Source: DASREM01 sp035652095 | GTDB lineage: Bacteria > Acidobacteriota > Terriglobia > Terriglobales > Acidobacteriaceae | Direction: 5' to 3' | Assembly: GCA_035652095.1 (NCBI GenBank) | Contig: DASREM010000003.1 | Span: forward strand, 73,382 to 137,381 | DNA: 64,000 bases | Part shown: positions 15,405 to 26,100 of the stretch, piece by piece | Numbering within the stretch: the first letter of the stretch is position 1 | Layout of the letters: each line of letters starts with the position of its first letter | Made by a program: the position numbers and the translations under genes | Notes under the pieces: model-generated | Seen by the model: only the letters and a program-made list of their open reading frames with translations | Database searches by the model: none | Told to the model about the DNA's origin: nothing

Positions 15405-17657
15405 ATGGAAAATACACTCGCCTCGTCCTCAGGTACCGTTGCCCCCGAAATCAAGGATAAGAACGCCTCCACTGAATCCAAGTGCCCGGTAGCGCACGGC
15501 GCTCGCAAGTCTCAGCGGAACGCCGATTGGTGGCCGAACCAGCTGAACCTGAACGTCCTGCACCAGCACTCTCCGCTGTCCGATCCCATGGGCAAGGAAT
15601 TCAATTACGCCAAAGAATTTGAGAGCCTCGACCTGAATGCCGTGGTCAAAGACCTGCATGCCTTGATGACCGACTCGCAACCTTGGTGGCCGGCCGACTT
15701 TGGACACTATGGGCCATTCTTTATTCGTATGGCGTGGCACAGCGCCGGCACTTACCGCATCGGCGATGGCCGGGGCGGGGCCGGGTCAGGGCAACAGCGT
15801 TTCGCTCCGCTCAACAGCTGGCCCGACAACGTGAACCTCGACAAGGCGCGCCGCTTGTTGTGGCCGATCAAACAGAAGTATGGCCGGAAAATCTCATGGG
15901 CCGACCTCATGATTCTGGCCGGCAACGTCGCCCTGGAATCCATGGGCTTCAAGACCTTCGGCTTCGGCGGCGGACGTGCCGATGTATGGGAACCCGAAGA
16001 GGATATCTACTGGGGGCCCGAGGGCAAGTGGCTCGAAGACGAGCGTTACAGCGGCGATCGTGATCTTCAGAATCCGCTCGCGGCCGTGCAAATGGGCCTG
16101 ATCTACGTGAACCCGGAAGGCCCAAACGGAAAGCCCGATCCGCTTGCCGCCGCGCGGGACATCCGTGAAACCTTCGCTCGCATGGCAATGAACGACGAGG
16201 AGACAGTTGCCCTGATTGCCGGCGGTCACACTTTCGGCAAAACTCACGGCGCCGCCGTTCCCGCTCAATACGTCGGTCCCGAACCCGAGGGCGCCGCGAT
16301 CGAGGATCAGGGTTTCGGTTGGAAGAATAAATTTGGCAAAGGATTCGGAGCCGACACCATCGGCAGCGGCCTGGAAGTCACTTGGACCACCACGCCTACG
16401 AAGTGGAGCAACAACTTCTTCACCAACCTGTTCAGCTACGAATGGGAACTCACCAAGAGTCCTGCGGGTGCGCACCAGTGGACCCCGAAAAATGGGGCAG
16501 GCAATGGCACGGTGCCGGATGCGCACGATCCCTCCAGGCGCCACGCGCCATCCATGCTGACCACGGACCTCGCTCTCCGGTTCGACCCCGCTTATGAAAA
16601 AATTTCCCGCCGCTTCTACGAGCACCCGGAACAGTTTGCTGATGCGTTCGCGCGCGCGTGGTTCAAGCTGACCCACCGCGACATGGGGCCCCTCCCGCGG
16701 TACCTTGGCCCGCTGGTTCCGAAGGAACCGCTGTTGTGGCAAGACCCGGTCCCACCCGTGGATCACATATTGATCGGCGAGCAGGACATCGCCGCTCTGA
16801 AAACCAAGATCCTCAAATCCGGACTGTCGATCTCACAACTGGTAACGACTGCGTGGGCAGCGGCAGCGTCGTTCCGCGGCTCCGACAAGCGTGGTGGCGC
16901 GAACGGGGCGCGCATCCGCCTGGCACCGCAAAAAGATTGGGAAGTAAACCAATCTCCCGGACTGACGAAGGTTCTACAGACGCTGGAGACGATCCAGAAG
17001 GAGTTCAACAGCGCCCAGTCGAACGGGAGCAAAGGGAAGAAAGTCTCGCTCGCTGATTTGATCGTTCTCGGCGGCTGCGCAGCCGTTGAGGAGGCTGCCA
17101 AAAAGGCCGGGCACGACGTGAAGATCCCCTTCTCGCCGGGCCGCACCGATGCTTCTCAGGAACAGACTGACGTCCAATCATTCTCGGTGATGGAGCCGGT
17201 CGCGGACGGGTTCCGTAACTATCTCCGGCCCGGACAGACTCTATCGGCCGAGGAATTGCTGGTGGATCGGGCGCAATTGCTAACCCTGACAGCCCCTGAG
17301 ATGACCGTACTGATTGGCGGCATGCGCGCTCTGAATGCGAACTTTGGCCAGACCAGGCACGGCGTTTTTACGGACCGCCCTGAAACGCTGACCAATGATT
17401 TCTTCGTCAACCTGCTTGACATGAATACGAAATGGCAGCCCTCTCCCGCATCGGAAGGCGTATATGAAGGACGCGACCGGGCGACGGACAAACTCAAGTG
17501 GACCGCTACCCGCGTCGATCTCGTCTTCGGTTCGAACTCCCAGTTGCGGGCGCTCGCAGAAGTCTACGCGTGCAACGACGCCAAGCAGGCTTTTGTGAAG
17601 GACTTCGCCGCTGCGTGGAACAAGGTCATGAATCTCGATCGCTACGACCTTGCCTGA
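15405..17657 (+). CDS. katG: Catalase-peroxidase KatG
   Basis: This 750-residue bifunctional haem enzyme is full length with both the active N-domain and the haemless C-domain. The distal triad lies in FFIRMAWHSAGTYR (Arg108, Trp111, His112). The proximal haem ligand is His275 in AGGHTFGKTHGA. The Met-Tyr-Trp crosslink residues are all present: Trp111, Tyr234 (GLIYVNPEGP) and Met260 (ARMAMNDEE). It removes hydrogen peroxide in the cytoplasm. It follows the Fur-family gene by 39 bases with an AAGGAAG ribosome-binding site, so co-transcription and peroxide-responsive control are likely. Confidence 0.98.
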   Translation: MENTLASSSGTVAPEIKDKNASTESKCPVAHGARKSQRNADWWPNQLNLNVLHQHSPLSDPMGKEFNYAKEFESLDLNAVVKDLHALMTDSQPWWPADFGHYGPFFIRMAWHSAGTYRIGDGRGGAGSGQQRFAPLNSWPDNVNLDKARRLLWPIKQKYGRKISWADLMILAGNVALESMGFKTFGFGGGRADVWEPEEDIYWGPEGKWLEDERYSGDRDLQNPLAAVQMGLIYVNPEGPNGKPDPLAAARDIRETFARMAMNDEETVALIAGGHTFGKTHGAAVPAQYVGPEPEGAAIEDQGFGWKNKFGKGFGADTIGSGLEVTWTTTPTKWSNNFFTNLFSYEWELTKSPAGAHQWTPKNGAGNGTVPDAHDPSRRHAPSMLTTDLALRFDPAYEKISRRFYEHPEQFADAFARAWFKLTHRDMGPLPRYLGPLVPKEPLLWQDPVPPVDHILIGEQDIAALKTKILKSGLSISQLVTTAWAAAASFRGSDKRGGANGARIRLAPQKDWEVNQSPGLTKVLQTLETIQKEFNSAQSNGSKGKKVSLADLIVLGGCAAVEEAAKKAGHDVKIPFSPGRTDASQEQTDVQSFSVMEPVADGFRNYLRPGQTLSAEELLVDRAQLLTLTAPEMTVLIGGMRALNANFGQTRHGVFTDRPETLTNDFFVNLLDMNTKWQPSPASEGVYEGRDRATDKLKWTATRVDLVFGSNSQLRALAEVYACNDAKQAFVKDFAAAWNKVMNLDRYDLA

Positions 17658-17803
17658 GGTCGGCACCGAAGAAGCTGACGACTTGCTGTTGTCGCTGTCG
17701 CTGTCGCTTGGGTGGGGACCGGAGAGGTTGCGTTTTACGGTTTCGGTTGCGGGCGTGAACCCGCAGCCAAATCCTGAGCATAGTGAAGGACTCGACTCAA
17801 GCG

Positions 17804-18676
17804 ATGGCGGAGCACAAACCAGGATTAGGCCGGATTGCTGTTCATCCCAGGCAACACGCGCTCTCTTCCATCCTCCAACACGTTCGTGCACGCCATCCTC
17901 ACGCCTGCAAATTCTTAGCCCGGCGTTTTGCACCCGGTGAGTATTTGGGCCTGCATCTGACGCTGGGCCTCACCATCAGCATCGGGGCACTGTGGCTGTT
18001 CGTCGCACTTACCGAAGACGTTCTTAACCACACTGCGCTCACAGGTTTCGATGTCACGGTCCTGGAATGGCTTCATTCGAACAGCACCGAAATCGGAATG
18101 CGGATTTTTGAAGCAATCACCTTCCTCGGTTCCCCGCTCGTCCTTAGCATTTTGGGAATAGGGCTAGCCGTCTACTTTATCCGGCGGCATGCCTGGATCT
18201 TTCTTACGAGTTGGATGGCGGCGCTCATCGGGGCGGGGGTTCTGGACTGCTTTCTGAAAGCTGCGGTGCAGCGGCCGCGCCCAGCGTACGCGGTCGCTAT
18301 TCTGCAGGGCCATAGCTTCAGCTTCCCCAGTGGACATGCACTCGCATCGCTGATGGCTTATGGGATGACTGCATACCTGGTCATCTCCCTTCGAATAAGG
18401 AAAGCCTCATCGCGCATTACAGTGATCTGTCTGGCGACGATTTTGATCCTCGCTATCGGAGTGAGCCGGCTTTACCTGGGCGTGCATTACTTCACGGACA
18501 TCGTGGCGGGCTATGCAGCGGGCGCTGTGTGGTTGTCAACTTGCGTCACCGCGGCGGAGGTCGCCCGTCGCCAGCCTGCACCACAAAATTCAGGGCCATG
18601 CGATCACCTGCCGGGGGGTGAACTCGGGCCAGGAGAGAGGCATGGAGGAGAACCATCCCGCCTGCTCCTGGATTGA
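17804..18676 (+). CDS. PAP2-family membrane phosphatase
   Basis: From the ATG at 17804 the protein is 290 residues with about six hydrophobic helices. It carries the three acid-phosphatase motifs: KAAVQRPRP, FPSGHALAS, and SRLYLGVHYFTDIVAG. These enzymes dephosphorylate lipid phosphates such as undecaprenyl pyrophosphate or phosphatidic acid at the membrane. The last ~35 residues after VARRQPAP are low-complexity and not typical of the family. The frame then continues open beyond the TGA at 18674-18676 into the following large protein, so the C-terminus may be a junction rather than the native end. A GTG at 17783 is a less likely start. Confidence 0.88.
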   Translation: MAEHKPGLGRIAVHPRQHALSSILQHVRARHPHACKFLARRFAPGEYLGLHLTLGLTISIGALWLFVALTEDVLNHTALTGFDVTVLEWLHSNSTEIGMRIFEAITFLGSPLVLSILGIGLAVYFIRRHAWIFLTSWMAALIGAGVLDCFLKAAVQRPRPAYAVAILQGHSFSFPSGHALASLMAYGMTAYLVISLRIRKASSRITVICLATILILAIGVSRLYLGVHYFTDIVAGYAAGAVWLSTCVTAAEVARRQPAPQNSGPCDHLPGGELGPGERHGGEPSRLLLD

Positions 18677-18949
18677 ACAACCAGCGGCCCCGCAGGGGGC
18701 AGGCTCCAGCCAAGTAAAGGCGTTGTCGCGATTGATCCAAGCTCCGCGGGAAATTCCAAAGCGACGGTATACGTAGCTTGGAGACGGTTCGCAGCTAGCG
18801 GACAACCTGACGCGATTTTAATCTCGAAATCCACCGACGGTGGGAGTACGTGGTCGAAGGCGGCGACGGCAATCTCTTTCCCATCGAGTTGCGCAACCGC
18901 TCCCACGGGAACGGGTTGTGCATTCGACCAGGGCAGTACCGGCACGGCA

Positions 18950-21900
18950 ATGCGAACCAATGCCTACCCCGCGCTCACCGTGGACGACACCGGCCGCGTT
19001 TATATCGCTGTCTCGCAAAGGCAGGCGAGTGGCAGCGCCCGTATCGTGATGACCGTCTCGTCAGATGGCGTGAACTGGCCCAACGCGCCTGTACCCGTGG
19101 ATAACGGATCCGTTTACAACGATGATGGAACTCCGTTTTTGAATATTTCAGGACTCGGACACCAGGTAATGCCAGCCTTGAACTATTCAGCCGGCTTGAT
19201 CACGCTGGTTTACTACGACCTTCGGCTCGACCACACCATCGGTGTCTTTGTCCCCGGCGGCGATGTGAACGGCTATACCGAAACGCGCGAACCGGAAGGC
19301 GAGTTGACCTCCAATCTTTCCTCTCCTCAGGTGTTCAATACAGCAATTGACGATGCGCCTCTGACGATTCGCCGGCACACCATCGACGTGGAGGGGGCTC
19401 AGGCAAGCGAACAGCTGCCAGGAATACTCGTCACCCCCACTTTCAACCCGTTTCGAATTTCGAAGTATTCATACGGCATTAATCCTTACGGCTCAAGCGG
19501 CGAGGCAGAGCAGTTGCAGGTCAATGCGCCGAACCTGCCAATGTTCGTCCAGGGCACGACTCCATTCATGGGCGATTACATTGACATCGCGCCCGCACCC
19601 GCCTTCGTGTACCAGGGCGGGAAATGGGCCTTCAATACCAGCAGTGCCAATCCGCAGTATGTCTTTACTACCTGGACGGACAACCGTAACGTCGTCCCGC
19701 CCCCGGATAACAATTGGACCAAGTTCACCCCGGTGTATTCGGCTTCCAATCCACAGGGACAAACCAACGTAAGCAAATTCGATCCGACCCAGACCGTACA
19801 GGCCTGCAACAACGCGTATTCCGGTACGCGAAACCAGGATATCTACTCGTCGCGAGTTGACCCTGGCTTGGTGGTGAGTTCACCGGGAAATACGAAGACA
19901 CTCGGGTATGTCCCGGGCAGCAGCACCACGTTGCTGGTCCGCGCATTTCCTTTGGCGGTTCGGAACAACACAGCCATGCCGCGCTCTTTCAGGCTTGTCA
20001 TTGCGAACCAACCCGCGCTGGCAAACGGCAGCCTCGATCCGCTGGGTAGCGCCTCCTTCCAGCAGGGAGGCGCAGTTCTGACAACGCTTGATGTCAGCAT
20101 TCCCTCGTTCTCCAACATCGCGCGTTCCGTGTTCGTACAGTCCACGAATCCGACAGCCAGTGTGATGGTGACCGCCGCCGAAATTACCCAGCCCGGTGGT
20201 AGTCTCACAGGCAGCAATCTATACGGCTCGGTGACATTTAATCCGGATCCGAGCGCGCCGCAAATCATCAATCCTGATCCGCTTTTGGCAGGGCAGAATC
20301 CATCGATCCTCAATGCCGAAGTGTACTATCCTGCAATTCAGCCAGCGTTTATCACTAATCCCGTCACCAATTCACTCATTCTGAATCCAGCCATCCAGAA
20401 TCCCGCGATCCAGAACCCGGCGATTCAAAACCAGAACTACACTGCGGCCGTGAATCCAGCCATACAAAATCCTGCGATTCAGAATCCCGCGATCCAGAAC
20501 CCGGCGATTCAGAACCCCGCGATCCAGAACACAACCCTGAGTGATGCGGTCTATCCAGTTACGAATACCGGAAATACCGCCGCGACGTATGCCGTGAAAC
20601 TGTTCGGATCGAATCCGAACAACGCGACATTGCAATTGATTTTGGCCAAGCAATACGTGACCAACACCCAAGACTCTCAAACCGGATGCCAACTGTCTCA
20701 GCAGGGTGACTACAACGTGTTCGCCAATATTGCGAATCCGGTATTCACTCCGGCGGCGACGCTTGGCGATCCCGATATTTCCGATCCGAATCTCACTAAT
20801 GCAACGCTGTACCTCGCACCCGGCGAAACCGGGGAAATCATCATCCGCGGAAATCTTTCTCCCACGGATATGCAGAGCTTGATCTCCAACGCATCCCCGG
20901 TGGTCGTTGCCCACGCGGCGAATAACGGTATCAATCCTGCCACATTGACGGTCTTGACCAAGTCCCTGGCCGACGGCTTCATCGCGTCCAATTACAGCCA
21001 GTCGGTGGCGATTTTGGGTGGCGTGGGCACGATTACATGGAGCATAACCGCCGGCTCGCTTGCTCCGGGATTGGGTATCGACCCCGCCACAGGAGCAATC
21101 ACGGGCATCCCCAGTTCCACCGGTGACTACAGCTTCACGGTGCAGGTAGTCGATTCCGCGCCTGGTCTACCGAGCATGGTGACCCAGGCGCTCACGATCC
21201 ACATTGGGACCCAAATTACTCTCAGTTCCACAGTGCTGCCGGACGCCATCATTGGGTCGCCTTATTCGGCCTCTATCCCGGCAAGTGGGGGCACGGGCGC
21301 TCTCACGTTTGCACTTGCCGGCGGTTCTTTACCCGTCGGCTTGTCTTTGGATCCTTCGGGATTCATCAGTGGGAACGCCACGACGGCGAACCCTCCCGGA
21401 GCCTCGTTCAGTCCGCAAATTACGATTCAGGACTCCGGCAACCCACCGCAAACCATCACCAGTACATTGACCTTGCACTCACTGTCTCAACTGGTGGCCG
21501 GAACCGGCGCAACCACAGTCCTGCCGAATGCCATTGCCGGACAACCCTATTCCGCAACTCTGACCGCAACTGGTGGCGCCGGCAGCTATAGCTGGTCGGT
21601 TACTTCAGGCGTGCTTCCGGCCAACCTGAATCTCAACAGCACTACCGGAGTCATCAGCGGCGTCGCAAACGTTGCCGGGACCTCCAATTTCACTGCGACG
21701 GTTCAGGATCAGAGCAATCCGGCCCAGAGCGCGAGCACAAGCATCAGCCTCACCGTTGCGCCTCTACTCGTAATCAATATCGGTTCAGGAAGCTTGCCGG
21801 ACGGAATCGTGGGCACGCCATACACTGCGTCCTTGAGCGCCACCGGCGGCACAGGAACTCTGACTTGGGCCATTGCCAACGGTTCGTCTCTGCCCGCTGG

Positions 21901-23146
21901 ACTCATTTTGAGTGCCACAGGTCAAATCACGGGAACTCCAACCGCAGCCAACCCGATGGGAGTCAGCACCAACATCACCGCAACCGATTCAGGTCAGCCG
22001 CCCCAACTCGCAAACGCAACCATCACCATCAGAATTGGAACGCAGCTCGCGATCACCACGGCTGCGGCTCTTCCGGACGCGGTGACGGGAGTACCGTACT
22101 CCCAAACCTTGGCCAGCACTGGCGGGATCGGCACGGTTACCTGGAGCGCCAGTGGAGTTCCTCAGGGACTCTCATTGAGCGCAGCTGGAGTGCTCAGTGG
22201 TACGCCTACGACGGCAGCCACCACCAGCTTCACGGTAACAGCTTCGGATTCTAGTTCGCCCAAGCAAAGTGTTTCGAGCATAATCAGCTTGCGAGTTGCA
22301 AGCCCGTTGATTGTTACAACGGCCTCACTGCCCGATGGAATCGTGGGCAGCTCTTACTCGCAGGCACTGTCCGCTACCGGCGGAACCGGAGCCTACTCAT
22401 GGTCCGCAGCCGGTTCCCTTCCAAATGGGCTGTCATTGGGTTCCGCGGGCGTGATCAGCGGCATTCCGGCTACAGCGACGGGTGGCACATCATTCACTGT
22501 CACCGTCACTGATTCCGGCTCTCCAGCGCAGTCGAGCAGCCGTTCGCTCAGCATCAGAATCGGAGCAAAACTTGCGATCACGACCACCTCACTCGCCTCC
22601 GCCAGCTACGGCACTTCTTACAGCCAGAGCCTTGCAGCAACCGGCGGATTGGGAGCATACAGCTGGTCGTTGTCGGCCGGCTCTTTACCGGCCGGGATAA
22701 CGCTCAGTACATCCGGCGTTCTTAGCGGGACGCCAACTGCTTCCGGCGCCTTTCCCTTCACGGCAAAAGTGACAGACAGCGGGTCGCCGCAGCAGAGCGC
22801 GACCATGTCGTTCACACTCACTGTGAGTGCTGCCTACAATGTCGTCTTTTCAGTTCAACCCAGCAACAGTTCGCCAGGTGCTCAAATCACTCCGGCAGTC
22901 AAGGTGGTGGTCACCGACTCGAAAGGTCGGACCGTGAGAGGCGCGATCTGTGTAGCTACTCTCGCCGTGAACCCAACAGGAGCTGTGCTCAGTGGGACGA
23001 CTACCGCGACGACAGGGAATAATGGAGTCGCGGTGTTTGCCAGCCAATCCATCAGCCTTTCGGGGAGTGGCTACCAGATGCTGGTGACGGTCACGAGCCC
23101 GGCTGGCGGCGGCTCGGTACTGTCGGTGCCGTTCAATATCAACTGA
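18950..23146 (+). CDS. Giant secreted-type protein with sialidase-like N-part, NPAIQ repeats and Ig repeats; start missing
   Basis: The first ATG is at 18950, but the same frame is open from 18677. The extra translation contains an Asp-box-like STDGGSTWSK and reads smoothly into the protein, so the true start and signal peptide appear lost. After a BNR/sialidase-like N-part come eight NPAIQ pentads (residues 479-527 from the ATG). About seven putative-Ig (He_PIG) repeats then follow from about 670 to 1290 (pattern LPDGIVGTPYTASL...GGTGTLTW...LPAGL), and a final Ig-like domain. Such proteins are usually outside the cell and act in adhesion or binding; no catalytic residues were recognised. With no visible start it may be a pseudogene. 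The frame ends one base before the kinase gene on the other strand. Confidence 0.7.
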   Translation: MRTNAYPALTVDDTGRVYIAVSQRQASGSARIVMTVSSDGVNWPNAPVPVDNGSVYNDDGTPFLNISGLGHQVMPALNYSAGLITLVYYDLRLDHTIGVFVPGGDVNGYTETREPEGELTSNLSSPQVFNTAIDDAPLTIRRHTIDVEGAQASEQLPGILVTPTFNPFRISKYSYGINPYGSSGEAEQLQVNAPNLPMFVQGTTPFMGDYIDIAPAPAFVYQGGKWAFNTSSANPQYVFTTWTDNRNVVPPPDNNWTKFTPVYSASNPQGQTNVSKFDPTQTVQACNNAYSGTRNQDIYSSRVDPGLVVSSPGNTKTLGYVPGSSTTLLVRAFPLAVRNNTAMPRSFRLVIANQPALANGSLDPLGSASFQQGGAVLTTLDVSIPSFSNIARSVFVQSTNPTASVMVTAAEITQPGGSLTGSNLYGSVTFNPDPSAPQIINPDPLLAGQNPSILNAEVYYPAIQPAFITNPVTNSLILNPAIQNPAIQNPAIQNQNYTAAVNPAIQNPAIQNPAIQNPAIQNPAIQNTTLSDAVYPVTNTGNTAATYAVKLFGSNPNNATLQLILAKQYVTNTQDSQTGCQLSQQGDYNVFANIANPVFTPAATLGDPDISDPNLTNATLYLAPGETGEIIIRGNLSPTDMQSLISNASPVVVAHAANNGINPATLTVLTKSLADGFIASNYSQSVAILGGVGTITWSITAGSLAPGLGIDPATGAITGIPSSTGDYSFTVQVVDSAPGLPSMVTQALTIHIGTQITLSSTVLPDAIIGSPYSASIPASGGTGALTFALAGGSLPVGLSLDPSGFISGNATTANPPGASFSPQITIQDSGNPPQTITSTLTLHSLSQLVAGTGATTVLPNAIAGQPYSATLTATGGAGSYSWSVTSGVLPANLNLNSTTGVISGVANVAGTSNFTATVQDQSNPAQSASTSISLTVAPLLVINIGSGSLPDGIVGTPYTASLSATGGTGTLTWAIANGSSLPAGLILSATGQITGTPTAANPMGVSTNITATDSGQPPQLANATITIRIGTQLAITTAAALPDAVTGVPYSQTLASTGGIGTVTWSASGVPQGLSLSAAGVLSGTPTTAATTSFTVTASDSSSPKQSVSSIISLRVASPLIVTTASLPDGIVGSSYSQALSATGGTGAYSWSAAGSLPNGLSLGSAGVISGIPATATGGTSFTVTVTDSGSPAQSSSRSLSIRIGAKLAITTTSLASASYGTSYSQSLAATGGLGAYSWSLSAGSLPAGITLSTSGVLSGTPTASGAFPFTAKVTDSGSPQQSATMSFTLTVSAAYNVVFSVQPSNSSPGAQITPAVKVVVTDSKGRTVRGAICVATLAVNPTGAVLSGTTTATTGNNGVAVFASQSISLSGSGYQMLVTVTSPAGGGSVLSVPFNIN
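20384..20530 (+). repeat. 15-base tandem repeats encoding NPAIQ
   Basis: Three in-frame 15-base units, an eight-codon interruption, then five more units, each encoding Asn-Pro-Ala-Ile-Gln. Codons vary between units (cagaatcc / cagaaccc), so the repeat has been kept at the protein level rather than duplicated very recently. The spacing of five with isoleucine fixed suggests a small beta-helix-like coil; this is inference. Confidence 0.9.
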
Positions 23147-23147
23147 A

Positions 23148-26100
23148 TTATCGGGCAGTGAGGTGTTTGCGGGCATCGGCCAGTAATGGACCGGTGCCTT
23201 CTTTTTGTATGTCTACGAATGTGCGGTAGGAGTCGGTCGCCGCAGGACTCTTTAGGCCGTCCTGAGCGCGCGCCAGGTAGTAATACGTGGGCGGGAAAAT
23301 CCGGAACGTTGGTACGTCGTCAAGATAGATTGCGACAGCTTCGCCGCGGCGCTTCAGGCAGTTCTCAAATTCCGCGTCGGCTTCCGGCCATGCATTCACC
23401 GCTAGGTAAGCTCGACCGAGTCCCAGATGTCCCAGCCACGTGTCGGAATTCTGCCCCGCTTGCTTGAACAATGCGATCGCTTTCTTTGGGTCCCGTTGAT
23501 TCAGAGCGATCTCCGCATCCAGCAACTTGCCGTAAAGCTGGGGTTCTGGTTCCACTTGTGCTGCGAGTTGGGTCACGATCGATGCAGCCTTCGGTTCTTG
23601 TCCTGCCTGCATGTAGATCACGCCGGCGGCGTGCAGTACATAATCGCTCTTATCGGCTGCGACCGCCTGGTCAGCGGCACTGACGGCCTGCGAGTTTCGG
23701 CCAGTCAGCAAATGCGCTTGCGCCAGCGCGACCATTTTCGTTGCAGCAGCCGGGCCGTCCTTGCTGGCGGTGTCGGCTTTAATGCCCTCGTCCAACAATT
23801 GGATGGCCTCGTCCGCGCGGCCCTGGTAAAGCGCCAGATCGGCGAGTCCCATTTTCGCCATCGAACTTCCACGAGGGCTGAGGGCCCCCAGTTTTTGATA
23901 GGTCTGCCGCGCTTCCTCAACTTCGCCTTGACCCAACTGAGCCATGGCCAGCGCCGCGTATGCGTTCGCATAAGAGGGATTCTGCTGCAGAACGGTGCTC
24001 GCTTCTTTTTCCCCCGTGGCAAAGTCGCCCGCGTAAATCGCATATAGAGCGAGGTTGTTGCGTTGCAGCAGGAACTTAGGGAAGGCTTCAACCGCTTTGC
24101 GCCCTTCCTGGACTGCCTTTGGCATGTCTCGCAAATAAAAATATGCGAGGGCCATGTTGCTGTAGCCGGCTAGGTCAGCCGGATACTGCTTCACTAATGT
24201 GCTGTATTCCTGAATTGCCTCGCGAGGTTCGCGCTCGAGAAGGAAGTACCCTCCGCGAGTGCGATACTTTTCACGCTCGCTCATCCGGTCTATGCGGGAC
24301 ATCGCAAGCTGGTAGTACTTTTCCGCGTCGGGACGCCGCCCCATGTTCGCGTTCACCGTGGCCAATCCGGCATAGGCGCGCCCCATATTAGGATCGAGAT
24401 CAATTGCTTTCTGATAGTGCTCGACGGATCCTTCCCACGTCCCCATGGACTGCAATTCCTGCGCAATCGCGTACTCGTGCGCCGCCTCGAGCGAACTGGA
24501 CGTGTAGGTCTCTATTTGCGCAGTCTGCCCCGATTCCGAAGTGACATCACCAAGGGCTTTGCGGGTCCGGATCGCAAGCTTGCCGACGGAGCGCAGAACA
24601 TCATCCTTGCCGGCCGCATCGACATAGTCCGACGCGATTACTTTCCCCGAGCTTACTTCGATCACATCGGAATTGATGCGGTAGCCTTCGCCCCTTGGAG
24701 CGATACTTCCGCCGATCACAATGCCCACACCTTCGCGTGCCGCCACGAGTCTCGCGAGTTCGTCATCCACGGTCGTCGTTCCTGGACGCAGTTGCGATCC
24801 TATTCGATGAGCTTGTCCCCTGCCGTATGTATTGATGAAGGGCGCGCCTTCGAGGGTCAGGCTGAATGCAGGTTCAAGCGTCCCATCGAAAACCGAATCT
24901 CCGGTCGTGTTCTTGAAATCCGCAATCAGCACCGACACAGGCGGATGCTGCACTTCTGCGGTGGGAGCTCCGTGAGAGAAATACCAGGTTGCGCCGATCA
25001 CCGCGCAGACCGCAAGCGCCGCAAGCGCGACTCGCGTCCACGGCAACCTTCGCCAGCGCGCAACGGTGAGACCTACCGACGAGACGGAAGGCCGCTTGTT
25101 TCCGAGCCACGCCTCGAGGTCAGCCTGGAGTGCTTGTACCGATTCGTACCGTAGCTTCAGGTCGCGTTCCAGGCATTTACTGACAAGGTTGCTGAGCGTT
25201 CGCGGCACGTCACGGTCCAGATCGGAAACCGCCGCTGCCCTTTCGCGCGTTCGTCTCACCAGGCTTGCGACTGCAGTCTCGGCCGAGAAGGGCAACTTCC
25301 CGCTGAGCAGCTCGTAAAAAATCAGGCCGAGCGTGAAAATGTCGGAGCGCTCGTCGAGGGTTGTGCCCAACGCCTGCTCCGGAGACATGTACTCCATGGT
25401 GCCGACCAATGCACCGGTCTGTGTCATGCCTTCCAATTCAAGCGAGCGTGCAAGTCCGAAATCCATGACCAGCACGCGACCCTGCTGGTCAATCATGATG
25501 TTCTGCGGCTTGAGGTCGCGATGGAGAATGCCCTCGCTGTGAGCCGCATCCAGCGCACGACAGACCTGGATCATGATGCCGACAGCTTCGGTGGGCGGGA
25601 GCTTGCCGCGCTTTTTTATGATTCCGCGCAAATCCTCGCCCTCGACAAACTCCATGGTGATGAACTTCAGACCGCCGTCTTCGCCAAGATCGAAGATGCG
25701 GATTACATTTTTGTGAGTCACCTGGCGGGCCAGGATCAGTTCTTGCTTGAAGCGCTGAATGATGCTGGGATTGTTCGCCATCTCAGGGCGGATGGTCTTC
25801 AGGGCCACGACCCGATTCAGTTCACGGTCCTGCGCTTTGTAAACCGCACCCATGCCGCCTTCTCCGAGCAGTGCCAAAACCTCGTAGCGCTGACCGATAA
25901 CCGTTCCCGGCTGCAGTACCGGCTGGGTTTGTTGGAACTCAGAAGAGGGTGTCTTCCGCGGCGAAAAGCCTTCTACCATCGTGGGTGCGTCGGAACTGGA
26001 TCCTGGGGAAACGTCGAGGATCGTGGGTGAATCAGAATCGGAGCGCGCGGCAACCGCGTAACCTCCCGGAGGCGACTCGGGGGCGTGTTTTTCCGCAGTC

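Noticed and set aside
15894..16766. 290-codon minus-strand frame
   Set aside because: Antisense to katG and without any family resemblance.
17685..17712. GTCGCT-like simple repeat after katG
   Set aside because: Only three or four short units; no sign of function.
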